Shown in pieces: positions 1 to 11,355 of a stretch of DNA of 64,000 nt (positions are counted from its first letter, which is position 1; each line of letters opens with the position of its first letter). Below the pieces are notes generated by a model. The model searched no databases and had not been told where the DNA came from. It saw nothing but the letters and a program-made list of their open reading frames with translations. Source of the DNA: Adineta vaga (Eukaryota; Rotifera); the NCBI GenBank assembly GCA_021613535.1, contig CP075493.1:17298001-17362000 (forward strand), given 5' to 3'. The translations under genes and the position numbers were made by a program.

Positions 1-1703
1 ACACGTTGAATTAATTGTATTATTAGAAAACCATTCGATCATTTCATCAATGTTCCCAATATATTGTACGTCCAATTGAAGTGTAGATAAATGTTGACAT
101 CGTTCAAGAATTCTTTTTATTTGATCGACACTATTTGTTGGTACTTGTAAATGTTTCACACGACATGGAATAGTTGAATGGATATTTTCTATAGTTCGAT
201 TTAAATTATATCGAAGACCATTACCCTGAATAATCAACGAAGAAAGATTGTGTGCTTGTTCCATGAAGATGCCAATATCCATCGGTATGTTTTTATTATA
301 TTTGTAAAAAATATTTTGGCGATATCCATCAAAAAAATAAGTATATAATTTGATTTTAACTAGTTGGGATATATTGATGTATATGGAAAGTGATTGGAGT
401 AATAACAATGGACATTCTTTCTGAAAAATCAATTCGATTTCAGTCACTTTAGGAAACATTGGATGATTTGTAATTGTTTTCTGAAAAATAAAATACATCG
501 TTATAAATATACAAGAAAATGTTTAGTTGATTAACTTACTTGTTGAATCTCATCAACTATAATTTTTGATAAACACAAATTGAGTGAATTTATATTATCT
601 GTTATTGTTGAATTATTATCAAATATCGAAGTACTAGTTGATAAAGATATTTTTTGTGATTTTGTTGTGTATTTTAGAATTGATAAACATATTGGTTCGG
701 AATAAAGACAAATAGTAGAATGATCAATGAGATATTCACAAGAAACAAACCATTTTTTATATTCCATCCAAAATGGTGTTTGAAATAAAGAAATTATCGA
801 CTCGACATCTGTCAAGGCTGTTTTAATTAAAAATTTCTCATTAAAGTAAAATTCAAATTTTTCCAATTGTACTAAATTTATTTGAATGAATTGTTCCCAT
901 CGTTTACCATCTAACATTTCATTTCCACCAATCAATTTTAGATAAACAAGTGATGGTGTTAATAACAAAAGTGATTCCATTTTATCAATCTTTACGACAA
1001 GATCTTTAATAGTTAATGATCTTAATTGTGGAAAATAGATTGAAGTTAAATCATCGATCAAGTTACTTGACATTTTCCTTATAATAAATGTGTGTAAATG
1101 AGGGAAAAATTGAAGTATTGTGCAAAAAGAATTTATATGTATATCACTATTTATTGTCAAATGTTGAATTTTGCAATCAACTGGCCATGTAATTTCATCC
1201 ATTCTTAGTGATTCTATGTCGATTTCTAGTTTACGAAGAGTTAATTGCGCAACAACTGATGAGAGAAGAGATAAAGTTGTTTTTTTGCATTTATTATCAT
1301 ATTTTCTAATGTTGAATGAGAATGAAACAAGTGAATTAAGATTCATTCGTTTCAAAATACAATTTAATTGAAATTCTTCAATATAATGAAGAGTTAAAAA
1401 CTGAATTCGTGTAAATTGTTGAAGATGAACAAGTGATATAAAGACATCGATTTGATTGGATATTTCTTTATTATTTGAAAGTACAAAAGAATTAATATTT
1501 TTTGGATCAATTAATCGACAGAGAACACAAAAATTTGATTTGGAAATTAATTTCGAATCCAAAACATATCGATCATAAGTATTAACAACGGATTGAAATA
1601 ATCTTGATAATGGTCGAATTGAAAATATGATTGTTTCTGTATCCAAATTATCAAAAATTCGATAAAGTAATTCTACTGGTAATGATTGAATTGATAAATT
1701 CAT
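1..1703 (-). CDS. F-box/LRR-like protein, two exons, 3' end beyond the window
   Basis: Starts at ATG 1703 and runs leftward to the window edge. Residues 3-40 (SIQSLPVELLYRIFDNLD...) read as an F-box: the LPxELLxxIFxxLD pattern is visible. The rest is leucine-rich and LRR-like without a regular repeat. F-box proteins normally bring substrates to SCF ubiquitin ligases; that role is inferred. I extended the gene past the apparent stop: exon 1 ends at 540 with a gtaagt donor, a 59-bp intron runs 539-481, and the frame reopens phase 0 at 480 (KTITNHPMFPKVTEIELIF...). It stays open to base 1, so at least 550 residues are coded and the C-terminus is missing. No frameshift is visible. A similar but broken paralogue lies at 36253-37537. 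Confidence 0.8.
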
Positions 1704-2749
1704 GTTGTTTTATATTCGATGTTGGTAACTTTTATATTTGTATTTCTCGCAATATGATACACGTTTTACATTGACAAACCATCTCTTTTATATATGACAA
1801 ATTAAAAACAGAACAGAAAAGAAATATGGATATTACCCTTCGATTTTATAGTAATGCGATATATGACGAATGATCAAAAAATTTGAATAGCTATTTTCAG
1901 TTATAATTAAGAGGTCGCTCTTGACAGTGATAAATTATAAAGTTATACTTTTTGTGGAACTCACATTACATCGACTTTGTAGAACACAATCTCAAAAACA
2001 TTCATGAACCATTTGAAAGTGAAAATATTATTTTATTACCGACCGCCCCCCTCCCCCTCCCCTATTTTTAACCCGTACAACTTGACATCCCTACGGTGTG
2101 AGCTCAAGTTGCATAAAGTCACGTACAGTATGAGTAATTAATTGATAAATTAATCACATATATATCCTCTCATTCATATATTATCTAAGTAATCAGCTAT
2201 CGAACAACCCGATCGAAAACCTAATGGCTCTGAGATTTCTAACATACACGATGATTCATGAAAACTCAAAGGCCGTGATAGATCCTTTAAGAAAAACATA
2301 AAAATATTCATTCGAATAATTTTTAATTTATAAATTGATTTTTATTCATATATCAATTTAAAACTAATAGATTTTTGAAATACATCAAATTCAAAGACAA
2401 TCCATCGATATTTGTTGAATCGTTTGCAATCGTGTAGCTCTTAGAAAAAAATTGATATCGCCAATCAATTTGTTCAAAGTCAATAGAATCCAACAACAAC
2501 GATAAGTTTAAAAACTTTTTTCATTTCAATTAGATTATTTTTGCACAATTACGCAAAAATAATGAGATAATATTAAAAAAAACATTTTCCTCAAGTATAC
2601 TTCAATTTCCTATATTTATCGAATTCACATTAATAATATTCCTAAAAAAATACGTTTCTTTTTTAAAAAAACACATTTTCCATTGCAAAAGTCCGGAAAA
2701 ACCTAAGAAATGTGAGTTCCACATTTTAGCCCTAAAGGGGCTACGCTGA
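1704..2749. other. Gene-free stretch with repeat sequence
   Basis: No convincing coding sequence. It holds a C-rich tract near 2041-2065 and the inverted-repeat pair described separately. The last 50 bases (about 2700-2749) match a dispersed repeat that recurs near 53480. Confidence 0.6.
1953..2723. repeat. Inverted-repeat pair bounding about 770 bp
   Basis: TGTGGAACTCACAT at 1953-1966 is the exact reverse complement of ATGTGAGTTCCACA at 2710-2723. The right end continues into a stretch (TTTTAGCCCTAAAGGGGCTA...) that is alignable by eye with 53479-53530 (ATGTGAGTTTCGCATTGTAG...). The spacing and second copy suggest a non-autonomous transposon or its relic. No target-site duplication was identified. 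Confidence 0.45.
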
Positions 2750-3424
2750 AAAGCTTTTTATATATATTTAACAAATATCAATGGAACATACTCATTAAAG
2801 ACAAAATTGCTTATAGGGCACAACAGCAATTCGATAGAGATAGCTGTTTCGAATTTGAATAATGATGGTTATTTGGATATTGCTATCTTGGATACAAAGA
2901 GTCGCCATATACATCTATTTTTTGTAAATACTGATGGAAGTTATCAACCACAGCAATGGCTTTTCACTACGATTGATGCTGACTTTGCAACGCTAATAGT
3001 TGGAGATTTTTATGGCAATAATCAAACAGATATGGTTTTTCTTTGTCTTTGGGGAAATTTGTTTTATATATCATATCAATATACCAATGGTACTTTTCTT
3101 ATTGTTGATGAAGGAATCATGAAGGGACGTAGTCATACGATGTATTCAGTATATGTAGCTGATTTGAATGGCGACACGAATTTAGACATGATTACTGATG
3201 TTCGTTATCTTAATGGAATTTTTTACCTTCTTGGAAAAGGGAATGGGCAGTTTCGTACAAAATATTTTTCTTCGAATGTTACTCGTTCTTCATTATATTT
3301 TATGATTGATGTCAACAATGATAATTGCTCAGATCTAATTACTATGACGAGTGGTTCTACTATCGCCATTATTTTTTTCCATACATGTAAATGTTCTACA
3401 AAGCAAATTATTCAACTTACCTAG
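2750..3424 (+). pseudogene. FG-GAP (VCBS-like) repeat protein fragment
   Basis: The frame is open from 2750 to the stop at 3424, but it has no credible ATG at its head. It carries three to four FG-GAP blades: SNLNNDGYLDIAILD, VGDFYGNNQTDMVF, VADLNGDTNLDMITD and IDVNNDNCSDLI. These Asp/Asn-rich calcium-binding loops are typical of integrin-alpha-like seven-blade propellers. A full propeller needs about seven blades, so roughly half is missing, along with any signal peptide. The open frame begins where the dispersed repeat ends (about 2750), which suggests the 5' part was lost by insertion or rearrangement. It could also be the last exon of a gene whose earlier exons are not recognisable. Confidence 0.7.
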
Positions 3425-3630
3425 TTTGATAGTTCAATAATTTTCTCTACTTGAAATTCAAGAACTCCTGCCTATGTAAATGCTGCAGAAATAGTAATAA
3501 ATTCTCTAAATCTACTTTCCTTTTTTCTTTTCTTTTCTTTTTCGTGTTTGTGTACTTCATTCTACATTAACGACAGATTATATTAGAGCGAATAGTCTGA
3601 CTACCATTCTATTGAACTAAAGGATGCTTT

Positions 3631-4392
3631 CTATAAATCAATAACAAGCAACGACATATTCCGCTCAAAATTTTCGAATGGAAGCGAGCTGTTGCCATTC
3701 TTTTTCCAAATCCACGTTGGCGCATAGATTGAGGCAAATTCTTTTCCACCCAATTTCTTCATGTAAATGTGATACGTAACTGGATTTGACGTTTCAACAA
3801 TCGCCTGTTTGTAACCCCTCTGATGTGCATGTTCCAGTGCGAGCCGACGAAGTTTCGTTCCAAGACCTAACAAAGAGTAATGCATTTTTTGGTTCTAAGA
3901 AAGTATTAATACTGGATATTCTTACTTACCATGTCCTTCACATCCTACACGAGTGCCACCGAGTAGTAACTGTACTATGCAATTTTCTTTTAATTCTTGA
4001 CCATTCATCTTCATATATTCTGAGAAGTATTTCTCTTCCAATTCTTCTATTATGTCATTAAATGCTTTCATATTCTCAAGATCAATAGTAGTCTCTGTTG
4101 GTAGAATAGGATGATGTTCTTTCAAAGTTTTAGCATCGCTGGCTTGTATACAACCATGAAGTTCATTTGTCTGCTTATGTATGGCCACGAGCGAAAGACG
4201 ATCTTTGAGGATACAGTCTGATCGAAATAAGGTCATAGGATAAAATTGATCATAGGTAGTGTGAAGGTAGAGATGAATAGGGTTTGTTTTAGTAAAGGAA
4301 TCGGCGAGAAGAGCAGCACATTCAGGCAAACGATGTGCTTGTAAAATTTCGAAAGTGTAGTTCTCATCTTCGTCGATGATGTTGATGGCCAT
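3631..4392 (-). CDS. GNAT-family N-acetyltransferase, two exons
   Basis: Starts at ATG 4392 and stops at 3631. A 63-bp intron occupies 3929-3867 (donor gtaagt, acceptor ttag). Splicing restores the acetyl-CoA-binding signature across the junction: RVGCEGHG from exon 1 joins LGTKLRRLALEHA from exon 2, giving the GxGxG/A-type P-loop of GNAT motif A. The spliced protein is 232 aa, a normal length for a stand-alone GNAT domain. The following strand-helix (YKQAIVETSNPVTYHIYMKKLGG) matches the usual C-terminal half, where a peptide chain and Tyr near the acetyl group are expected. The substrate cannot be predicted. There are no signal peptide or membrane segments. No frame defects are seen, so this is probably a working gene. 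Confidence 0.85.
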
Positions 4393-4645
4393 GATGGAAA
4401 TATATGTCGTTTCTGTCTCTCACTCTACTACAATGGTTTTTTAAACGAATTAATACGCAGGTAACACAACGGAACGCAAAACAAAGTGTGGATCAAAACA
4501 CTCATCTTTTATTACATATTCTATCGCTGTTATCACGTGCTTGGTGACAAAGAAGAGAAACAGAATGAAAGAAAAAAAAGCATTTCATGTAACCTATATC
4601 GGTATGTCTTTTCTTTGTTTTGTTAGCATATAAAATGAGAAAACA

Positions 4646-4950
4646 TTATTTTAATACGGGATTATTTTCAGCAAAATATGCATGACTATCAGCATTATTA
4701 ATTGCTAAAGTTGGATTCTTTATTGCTAAATTTTTACATCCAGTTTGACCATAAACATTATCTTTAGTACCAGCAACAATATTAAAATGTGATATTTCAT
4801 GAATAAGTGTACCAGCTTTCGAAGCTGTCCAAAATGCAGGACATATAAATATACCTTATAAGGTAAATTTGTATAAACATATGCAAATGTATTTGCTTCA
4901 CGACAAGTACAATCAAATGATATTGGTTTAGAATTAAGTACAGAGGATGT
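4646..4950 (-). pseudogene. M35-type (aspzincin) metallopeptidase C-terminal relic
   Basis: Two blocks read well in different frames. The upstream block (about 4950-4860) gives SKPISFDCTCREANTFAYVY, and the downstream block (about 4845-4646) contains AFWTASKAGTLIHEISHF, then VAGTKDNVYG and NADSHAYFAEN, ending in a TAA at 4648-4646. HEISH is the zinc-binding HExxH. GTxxxxYG with the following NADSHxYFAEN is characteristic of M35 Lys-specific/deuterolysin peptidases, including the aspartate zinc ligand. The two blocks are separated by a frame change near 4853 (about two extra bases), and no N-terminal half could be found upstream, so the gene is broken. Confidence 0.7.
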
Positions 4951-6609
4951 GGATATTTCTCTTGATTTTTACTTGCACAGCCCAACTCACACCTACATCC
5001 TCAAAATTTCAGCCTCTAAATTCAAAGTAAAATTTTGCAACCTAGTACATAAAGTACAAGACAACCGATTCTAGGTTTTAGACCCAAAGTAGGTTGAATA
5101 CACAATAGTACATAAGACTGCGTACATGTTATAGAAAGTATAGTACAAATTGTATTTGTATTTGCGCAGCCCTCACAATATCATTTGTATTGCACCATTT
5201 TGGGTTGATATCATCACAAATGAAGATTCAATGAATAATATTTTCTATCATCAAATAACCGATGCGTCAACCAAACGGATTTTCCGGTAAAATCTCCCAT
5301 TGTTCTTTATGAATTTTCAATGAATAATGGTATTAATTCTTTTGCAATCTACAATTACGATTAATTTCAATGGCCTTATAGTTCGGCGTCCACAGTAATA
5401 TTCATGCTCAAGCAGGTTTCATTGCAGGTGACATAAAGAATTCTTTTGTAATTAGAAAATCTTTCACATCAGAAATATTTAGTAACTCTCAAGATTTCTT
5501 ATTTTGTATGTAATTACCATTAGTTTTTCGTATTAGGAACACTCTAATAAGTTTGCACAAGAAAATCACATCTCTTGTATGTTCACCATTGAAATTACAA
5601 GCTCTATTCGGTAATATTACAGTATTTTTGAAGCTGGTTTTGAATAATATTTATAATAGAATGAAAAGACTTATTTAGTTAGATTGTTTTGATTGACCTT
5701 TCGCAATGTTTGATTCTCGAATCATTTGATTTAAAGATCGTTTCTCACACGCAATCGAACAGGTGGGAAAGAACCAACAAAAGATAGATATCGAATAACT
5801 TTTTCGAAGATAAGGCATATATACTTACCTCATTTACTTTTTCAATGCCATTTAATGTTTCTAATCTTCGCCGACATTTCATTTTGTACGATAGATACAG
5901 AACTTGCAAAATTGAATACAATGGAAGAGACACCGAGTATTTATATCTGACTTAATAATGGGAACTTTGTATAATCCATCAAAAGTTATTTTTTAAGACC
6001 ACAAAATCAAGAAGCTATCTGATTTCGCAGTAAGACCTCACTTTTGATAGCCGAGTTATGAATGAATCGTATGTCTTCGTAAAGGTATCGCAAAAAACAA
6101 ACTCAATCTCAGCAGATCTGATATGAGGCTTGTCCATGTAACGCGACACTTAGCTGATTAAGTATTGGAAGATTTTTTCCGATTTCAACATTTCTATATA
6201 GACTTTCAGATGCAATATTTGCCGCTAATTACGAGTTTGACATTTATTTCGTGAAAAAGCGATATTTTTATGTAATAAATAGTTTTTTGAATGTTCAAAA
6301 CATAGTGCGAGGCATGCTAGTCGATTTTGATTTTTGCAGCTAAAAGCAGTTCCTGATTTCTTATTGAATTCTCGGCATACTACTCAGTATACGAGCTTCC
6401 ACAGTAGTATATCGGTTCCATTCTTGCGTAGAAAGCTTGAAATTATAACCAGAACTTACACTTAAGAGAATCAAAATATTCTGAATATGTTAAGTGCCTT
6501 GAAGCTAATTTATAAAAAACTATAGAGTTTTTTTCGAATTTGTTAGACTACATAAAATGCGACTGATATTGTTTATCGTAGCTATAATGTTTGAAGCTTG
6601 TTTCTAGAA
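4951..6609. other. Gene-poor stretch, one possible orphan exon
   Basis: No recognisable gene. On the minus strand an ATG at 5933 opens a 35-codon frame (MSLPLYSILQVLYLSYKMKC...) that ends in a perfect gtaagt donor at 5828, so 5933-5829 could be a first exon. No partner exon was convincing. It might belong to a 5' part of the M35 gene, but nothing shows this. Confidence 0.35.
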
Positions 6610-7641
6610 ATGATTAAATATTCATCACAACGGATTTTCGTTCTGTTGATTACTCTGCTTGGGCTGACTTTTCAATGCATAGCAGTAACCGTTTATACAT
6701 GCGCAAACGAGACAACTTCTTGCGGCTGTTCTAAACGTATCTATGTTATCTTAAAAATCGGCGGAGGCGAATCGGCTGTATTAAATAAATGGAATTGGAT
6801 CGTATCATTACGTGACACAAATCAACATTTCTGTGGTGGTTCAATTGTAAATGAATGGTATATTATAACAGCAGCTCATTGTTTGAACAAGAGACAGAAT
6901 TTTCTATCCAGAATAACAGTGTGTGCTGGCACATTTCGGCTATCGGATTCTTGCCGACAGCAACGAGCCATTGATTCAATCGTTTTACATCCCTCTTACA
7001 ACGACGAAACATTTGAAAATGATATTGCTTTGATTCGGTTGTTCACACCATTGGATTTCTCTGACACAAAACTAACACCAATCTGCTTGCCAGAAGACGA
7101 TCGACCTGAAAAACATTTAGAAATCGGGAGAAAGGTGGTCGCAATTGGTTGGGGAAGAGTAAACACGAACTTTTCTTCGAATGAACTGCAACAAGCAACA
7201 TTTAAAATCAGGGATCAATCATCAATCCATTGCAAACATGTGTCCAATAGTCGACTACAACTGTGTGCTGGTGGTCGAGGGAAAAGTAACCGTTTTCGAA
7301 CACTAATATAGACAATTTTCCTACACCAGTTTCTATTTATAAGTATCACTTATGGAGATAGTAGTGGACCACTTATGACGTTAACGGCATTGAAACGATG
7401 GGAGCTCATTGGTTTATCGAGTTTTACCCAAATCGATGCTAACTACGAATCCGGCGGTGGTTTTACATTCATCGCACCATTTCTACAATTTATTCGAACA
7501 CATACCCAAGCAGTAATGGATTATCGAATCACAAAAAAGCCTCTGTGGCATTGTCCACAAGGATCTCACTTGAATAATACGAATATCACACAATATTCTC
7601 AAGCATCTTGCACTTACATATGTGAGACCATCTTGATTTGA
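6610..7641 (+). pseudogene. Trypsin-like (S1) serine protease, broken before the catalytic serine
   Basis: ATG at 6610 gives a hydrophobic signal-like start (RIFVLLITLLGLTFQCIA). There follow a degenerate activation site (KIGGGES instead of xIVGG), the catalytic His in TAAHC, the Asp in NDIALIRL and the CAGG block before the substrate pocket. After GRGK a stop occurs at 7309. Near 7354 the frame reopens with GDSSGPLM, which holds the catalytic Ser (usual GDSGGPL) and the C-terminal domain to 7641. The roughly 65 nt between could be an intron (gtaacc donor at 7286), but no acceptor restores the frame, and the Cys normally just before GDSGG is missing. The tail, LWHCPQGSHLNNTN..., is an extension beyond the normal protease fold. 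Most likely a decayed or misassembled digestive or secreted protease. Confidence 0.7.
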
Positions 7642-8190
7642 TTGAGTGTGACCGAGTAATTAACATACGATCGGCAAATCTCAGTGCGACGCTATTTTTA
7701 TAATCAATACTAGCTCTAGAGTAACATTCTAGCTGATTAGAAATCTTTTACTTTCGCTGAAATTGAATACTTCATGTTTACGTTAGAAACAAATCTGACA
7801 ACTCCTATATGACTATAATACCGATAAGTTGTTCTTACGCTCAAAACGATCAGTTGGTCATTGACAGGACAATTTTGTAATTCAGTTTAGGAGATAAAAT
7901 TGCCAAAACTATAAAAATAAATGAGCCTTTGTTTTACACTGTTTTAGACAATACTTTCTTATTAATAACTTTTTCAAGCGATCAGTGACTAAAATTGTCT
8001 AGTATCATAAATATTCTTCAATAAAATAGACAGAATCGCTCCAATTTGACATACAAACTGTTCTCTCCCTTCATCAAAGCAGCCGATGCTTTCGCGTTAT
8101 CTTTAACTTTGTTTGTTGATAAAATCTCACCAAATTAGCATTATATATTAAGTACATTACCACTATTCAACTGTAGTTTTTATCTTTCCC
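7642..8190. other. Intergenic, nothing recognised
   Basis: About 550 AT-rich bases without coding signal. An upstream exon for the MORN relic that follows was not found. Confidence 0.5.
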
Positions 8191-8901
8191 TTGCTAGCCC
8201 GCAACATCTTCATCTACAACAACGGTGATACATACGAGGGAGAAACTAAAGATGGCAAGAAGCACGGACGAGGAACATACAATCGTAGCAACGGTAACAC
8301 GTATCAAGGTGATTGGTTGAACGATAAACTAGCAGGGCAAGGAATTTATACGTGGATGGGAGGCGACCGATACATAGGTGACTGGGTTGATAATAGAAAA
8401 ACAGGATATGGAATTATGACTTGGCCCAACGAAGGTCAATACATAGGGCTATTTCAAAACGACATGTTTCGTGGTCGTGGTATACGTGTATACGCGAATG
8501 GTGACGAATATATAGGAGATTTCATAGATGGAGGGCGAATTGGTCGTGGGACGTTTACATGGTCCAGTGGTGATCAGTATCACGGTGATTGGCTCGCTGA
8601 TAGTCGGATTGGACAATGCATTTACATCTGACCGAGTGGTGACAAATATGAGGGTCAGTGGAAAGACAACATGCGTCATGGTCAAGGTACACATTTGTGG
8701 CCAAATGGTAAAAAGTATCAAGGTGATTGGTTCCACAATAGTCAAACTGGGTACGGCGTTATGAGCTGGGCCAACGGTGAAAAATACGACGGGCAGTGGA
8801 AAGACGACATGCGTCATGGTCAAGGCAACCAAACGTGGTCCAATGGCACCATCTCCAAGGGAGTGTTCAACGACGGAACCTATATTGGAGTGGAAAATTA
8901 A
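8191..8901 (+). pseudogene. MORN-repeat protein with an in-frame TGA
   Basis: About ten MORN repeats of 23 residues (for example GDRYIGDWVDNRKTGYGIMT) are read in one frame from about 8191 to the TAA at 8901. The frame has no ATG before the first repeats, so the start or first exon is missing. TGA at 8629-8631 stands where the repeat consensus has Trp (TWPSGDKYEG becomes I-stop-PSGDKYEG), and the repeats continue in the same frame afterwards, so this is a single TGG to TGA change. MORN proteins usually bind lipid or scaffold membranes and cytoskeleton. A much larger MORN gene lies at 29523-33386 on the opposite strand and may be a paralogue. Confidence 0.75.
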
Positions 8902-9990
8902 TTGCCGAGAAACTTTTCACAATTCTTCTAACAGAAGTATAAGATATGAGGACTTTGCAATGTAGTTATATCACAAAGTTAGTGTACTCTATAAACACAT
9001 TAATCATTAAAAGCTTCTCACTCTCTATGAGCTCATAAAGAACAACAATCTATCATTCTAGGAATTATTTTGAAAACTTATAACTTTCGCATCAGTTTCA
9101 ACCCACTTTTTACGTTAGAACCTTCTCGATGTATCAACATCTCGATGTTTCTCATTCATATCAATTGATTAAATGGTCCAGTGGAATAATTGTAGTAAAC
9201 TAAGAGTTGTACTATTGAGTGACCAGACGGTAGTTTTATCTCTATAGGACTAACAACCAACTTTGTTAGTCTCTCTGTAACTCAGTGCTACATTTCTTGA
9301 TCTCGAAAATTTTATCATAGGTAGTGTGGGTGAGGCTCATCGTTGTACAGTAGTTTAAAAAATCTACCCATTGATCAGTTCTTCAATCGTGTATCATCAT
9401 CTAATAATCAGATCTAATACAAATGATGCTGGGTTTATGAGTCATTTATATGGAACTATAGCAAGTTTTTCAACTCAAGACGAATTGTTCCGACCGACGG
9501 ATCCGCTCAGAATCTCCGGGATCCTGTATGTTAGGAAACGAACTATGTTTTCTTTTTCTTCTTTTCTTTCTCTTATCATTCTAACGTGACGTCATTGACA
9601 TATATGTTTCTTTCGTTCTTGGTATATTCCTATATGGATCATCTATCCAGGTGATCTGGACATGGACCAACTCAGGTAGAACATTTCCATAGACTCATTG
9701 GTTTTTTCCTTTTTTTTGACTGTATAAAAGCGCGATGTTTTCACAAATCAAGTAGCGTGGCAAGCGACAAGCGAGCATTCTAAGTCTGTAGCATTTCCCG
9801 CTCTCTCCTGCGGGTTCCATACGGGAAGACAGCGGATCCCGCTGGAACATAACACGAAAAATGGAAGTAATATTCCCAAAGGAACCTCACGAAACCGGAA
9901 CGCTTCATATCCCACATCTTCCCACACACTCAAATCGACCGGAAACAAGTAATAATCTGACAGACACGGCCAGAACGATTATAGGAATCG

Positions 9991-10035
9991 GAGGGTGTGG
10001 GTTTACACCTTATTCTCACCCACATCCACTCTCAA
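9991..10035. repeat. Telomere-like hairpin repeat, copy 1
   Basis: Left arm GAGGGTGTGGGT and right arm ACCCACATCCACTCTCAA fold back imperfectly around a loop of about 15 bases. It belongs to a dispersed family with copies at 13285, 28047, 37538, 42144, 48055 and 55309. Confidence 0.7.
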
Positions 10036-10431
10036 GTTCGAGTAAATTCCGTGTATTTTAGGAAGGTCCGAGTGATTAAATGCAAACGAGCTCAAAATAA
10101 AGTTTGAATCAGTCTGATCAAGTTCTTCAAATAAAGCTTAGTAGTACAGAAGGAACAGTGAACGTTAGATCCACAGACGTTATTAAGCAAATTTTAACTT
10201 CAGCGTAATTATAGTCTGTGCTAAAAATCGATGCATCTGTCACAATCGCGAAATGTAACTAAGCATGGATCAATCTTGCAGAGTTTGAAATACGCTGTAT
10301 TATCAGACTTCTCTGTTAGATCAAGCCAAATAGGTATCTGCAGTGTATTTTCACACATCTTCCTTCAGAATAGCTTACGCGATACCATTGCTTTTCATGT
10401 TGTGAAGATTGTATATTGAAGTAAGTAAATA

Positions 10432-10472
10432 GTGTGGGTGTTCTTTTTATCCACTCACTCACACGTCCTCAA
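10432..10472. repeat. Telomere-like hairpin repeat, degenerate copy 2
   Basis: GTGTGGGTG on the left and CACTCACACGTCCTCAA on the right, with the same loop-proximal TTCTTTTTATCCACTC block as other copies. The arms are more diverged than in copy 1. Confidence 0.5.
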
Positions 10473-11355
10473 GATGATCCAAAATATGATGCGCTTTCTC
10501 ACTTTTCATAACATTTTCATTAGAGTATTCAGCTGTTATGATAAAGCAATGCGCAAATGTGATGAAATATTACTCAAACTTTCTATTATTTGTGTATTCA
10601 AATGTTGCAATAAGAGAGCCGTTTGCATTGTATTCTTAATGATAGATTTCAAATCTGTCTATCTAAATGAAAGACTATAATTGAAACTTCATGTCGATTA
10701 CAAGTCAGTTTCATGCATTCTTTTTTATGTATTTCGGCGAGGATAAATTTCAAAAGAATTTTATCTTACACAATATCACAGAAAAAAGTATCCTAATTCC
10801 TTCTCTTTCGTTTGAAGAAACCTGCAGATCTCTAGCTGTTTGCGTTCTCGAATTATTTATAAAAAAAACAGTCACACAAACGAACTTTTTGGACAGACTA
10901 TACTAGAAATTTTTGCGAAATAGTTGTTCTATATTTAAATTAGGTTGATTTTTTATATCGATGTAATTATAGTGCTTGATTTATGGTATTTCATATGTAA
11001 TAATAACTAATTTTCTGTAAGACTATGAGATAACTTTATTTTTGCTGACCAGTTTATTATATCTCGGTGGGTGCACATAGCCACTTCCTTCGAATTTATA
11101 TTGAATTATGTAAATTAATTGAAAAATAAGAAAACAATGTGAGTGGATGAGAATCTTTTCACTTTTCTATATGTACATACTCTCAAGAAGGTGTGAGTAT
11201 TTATAATCATCCTTGTATTAAATGTCAAGTTTGTTATTATCGATATGATCTTTCAATACTTAAAAACTACAAAGAATATAATTAAAAAACAAAGATTTTA
11301 TTTTCATTTTCTTTACTAATTAATAAATTATCAAAAGAGTATATAAAGATAAAAT

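Larger units (their letters stand above)
8902..11355. other. Gene-free 2.4-kb stretch with two telomere-like hairpins
   Basis: Only short open frames without codon or domain signal. It carries two hairpin repeats (9991-10035 and 10432-10472). Confidence 0.5.

Noticed and set aside
7286-7353. Intron in the serine protease between CAGG and GDSSGPL
   Set aside because: A gtaacc donor exists, but no acceptor in the gap restores the frame or the expected Cys; treated as a break.
10231-10906. Open frames of 62-82 codons
   Set aside because: No domain signal, no conserved codon pattern, and lengths within chance for this composition.
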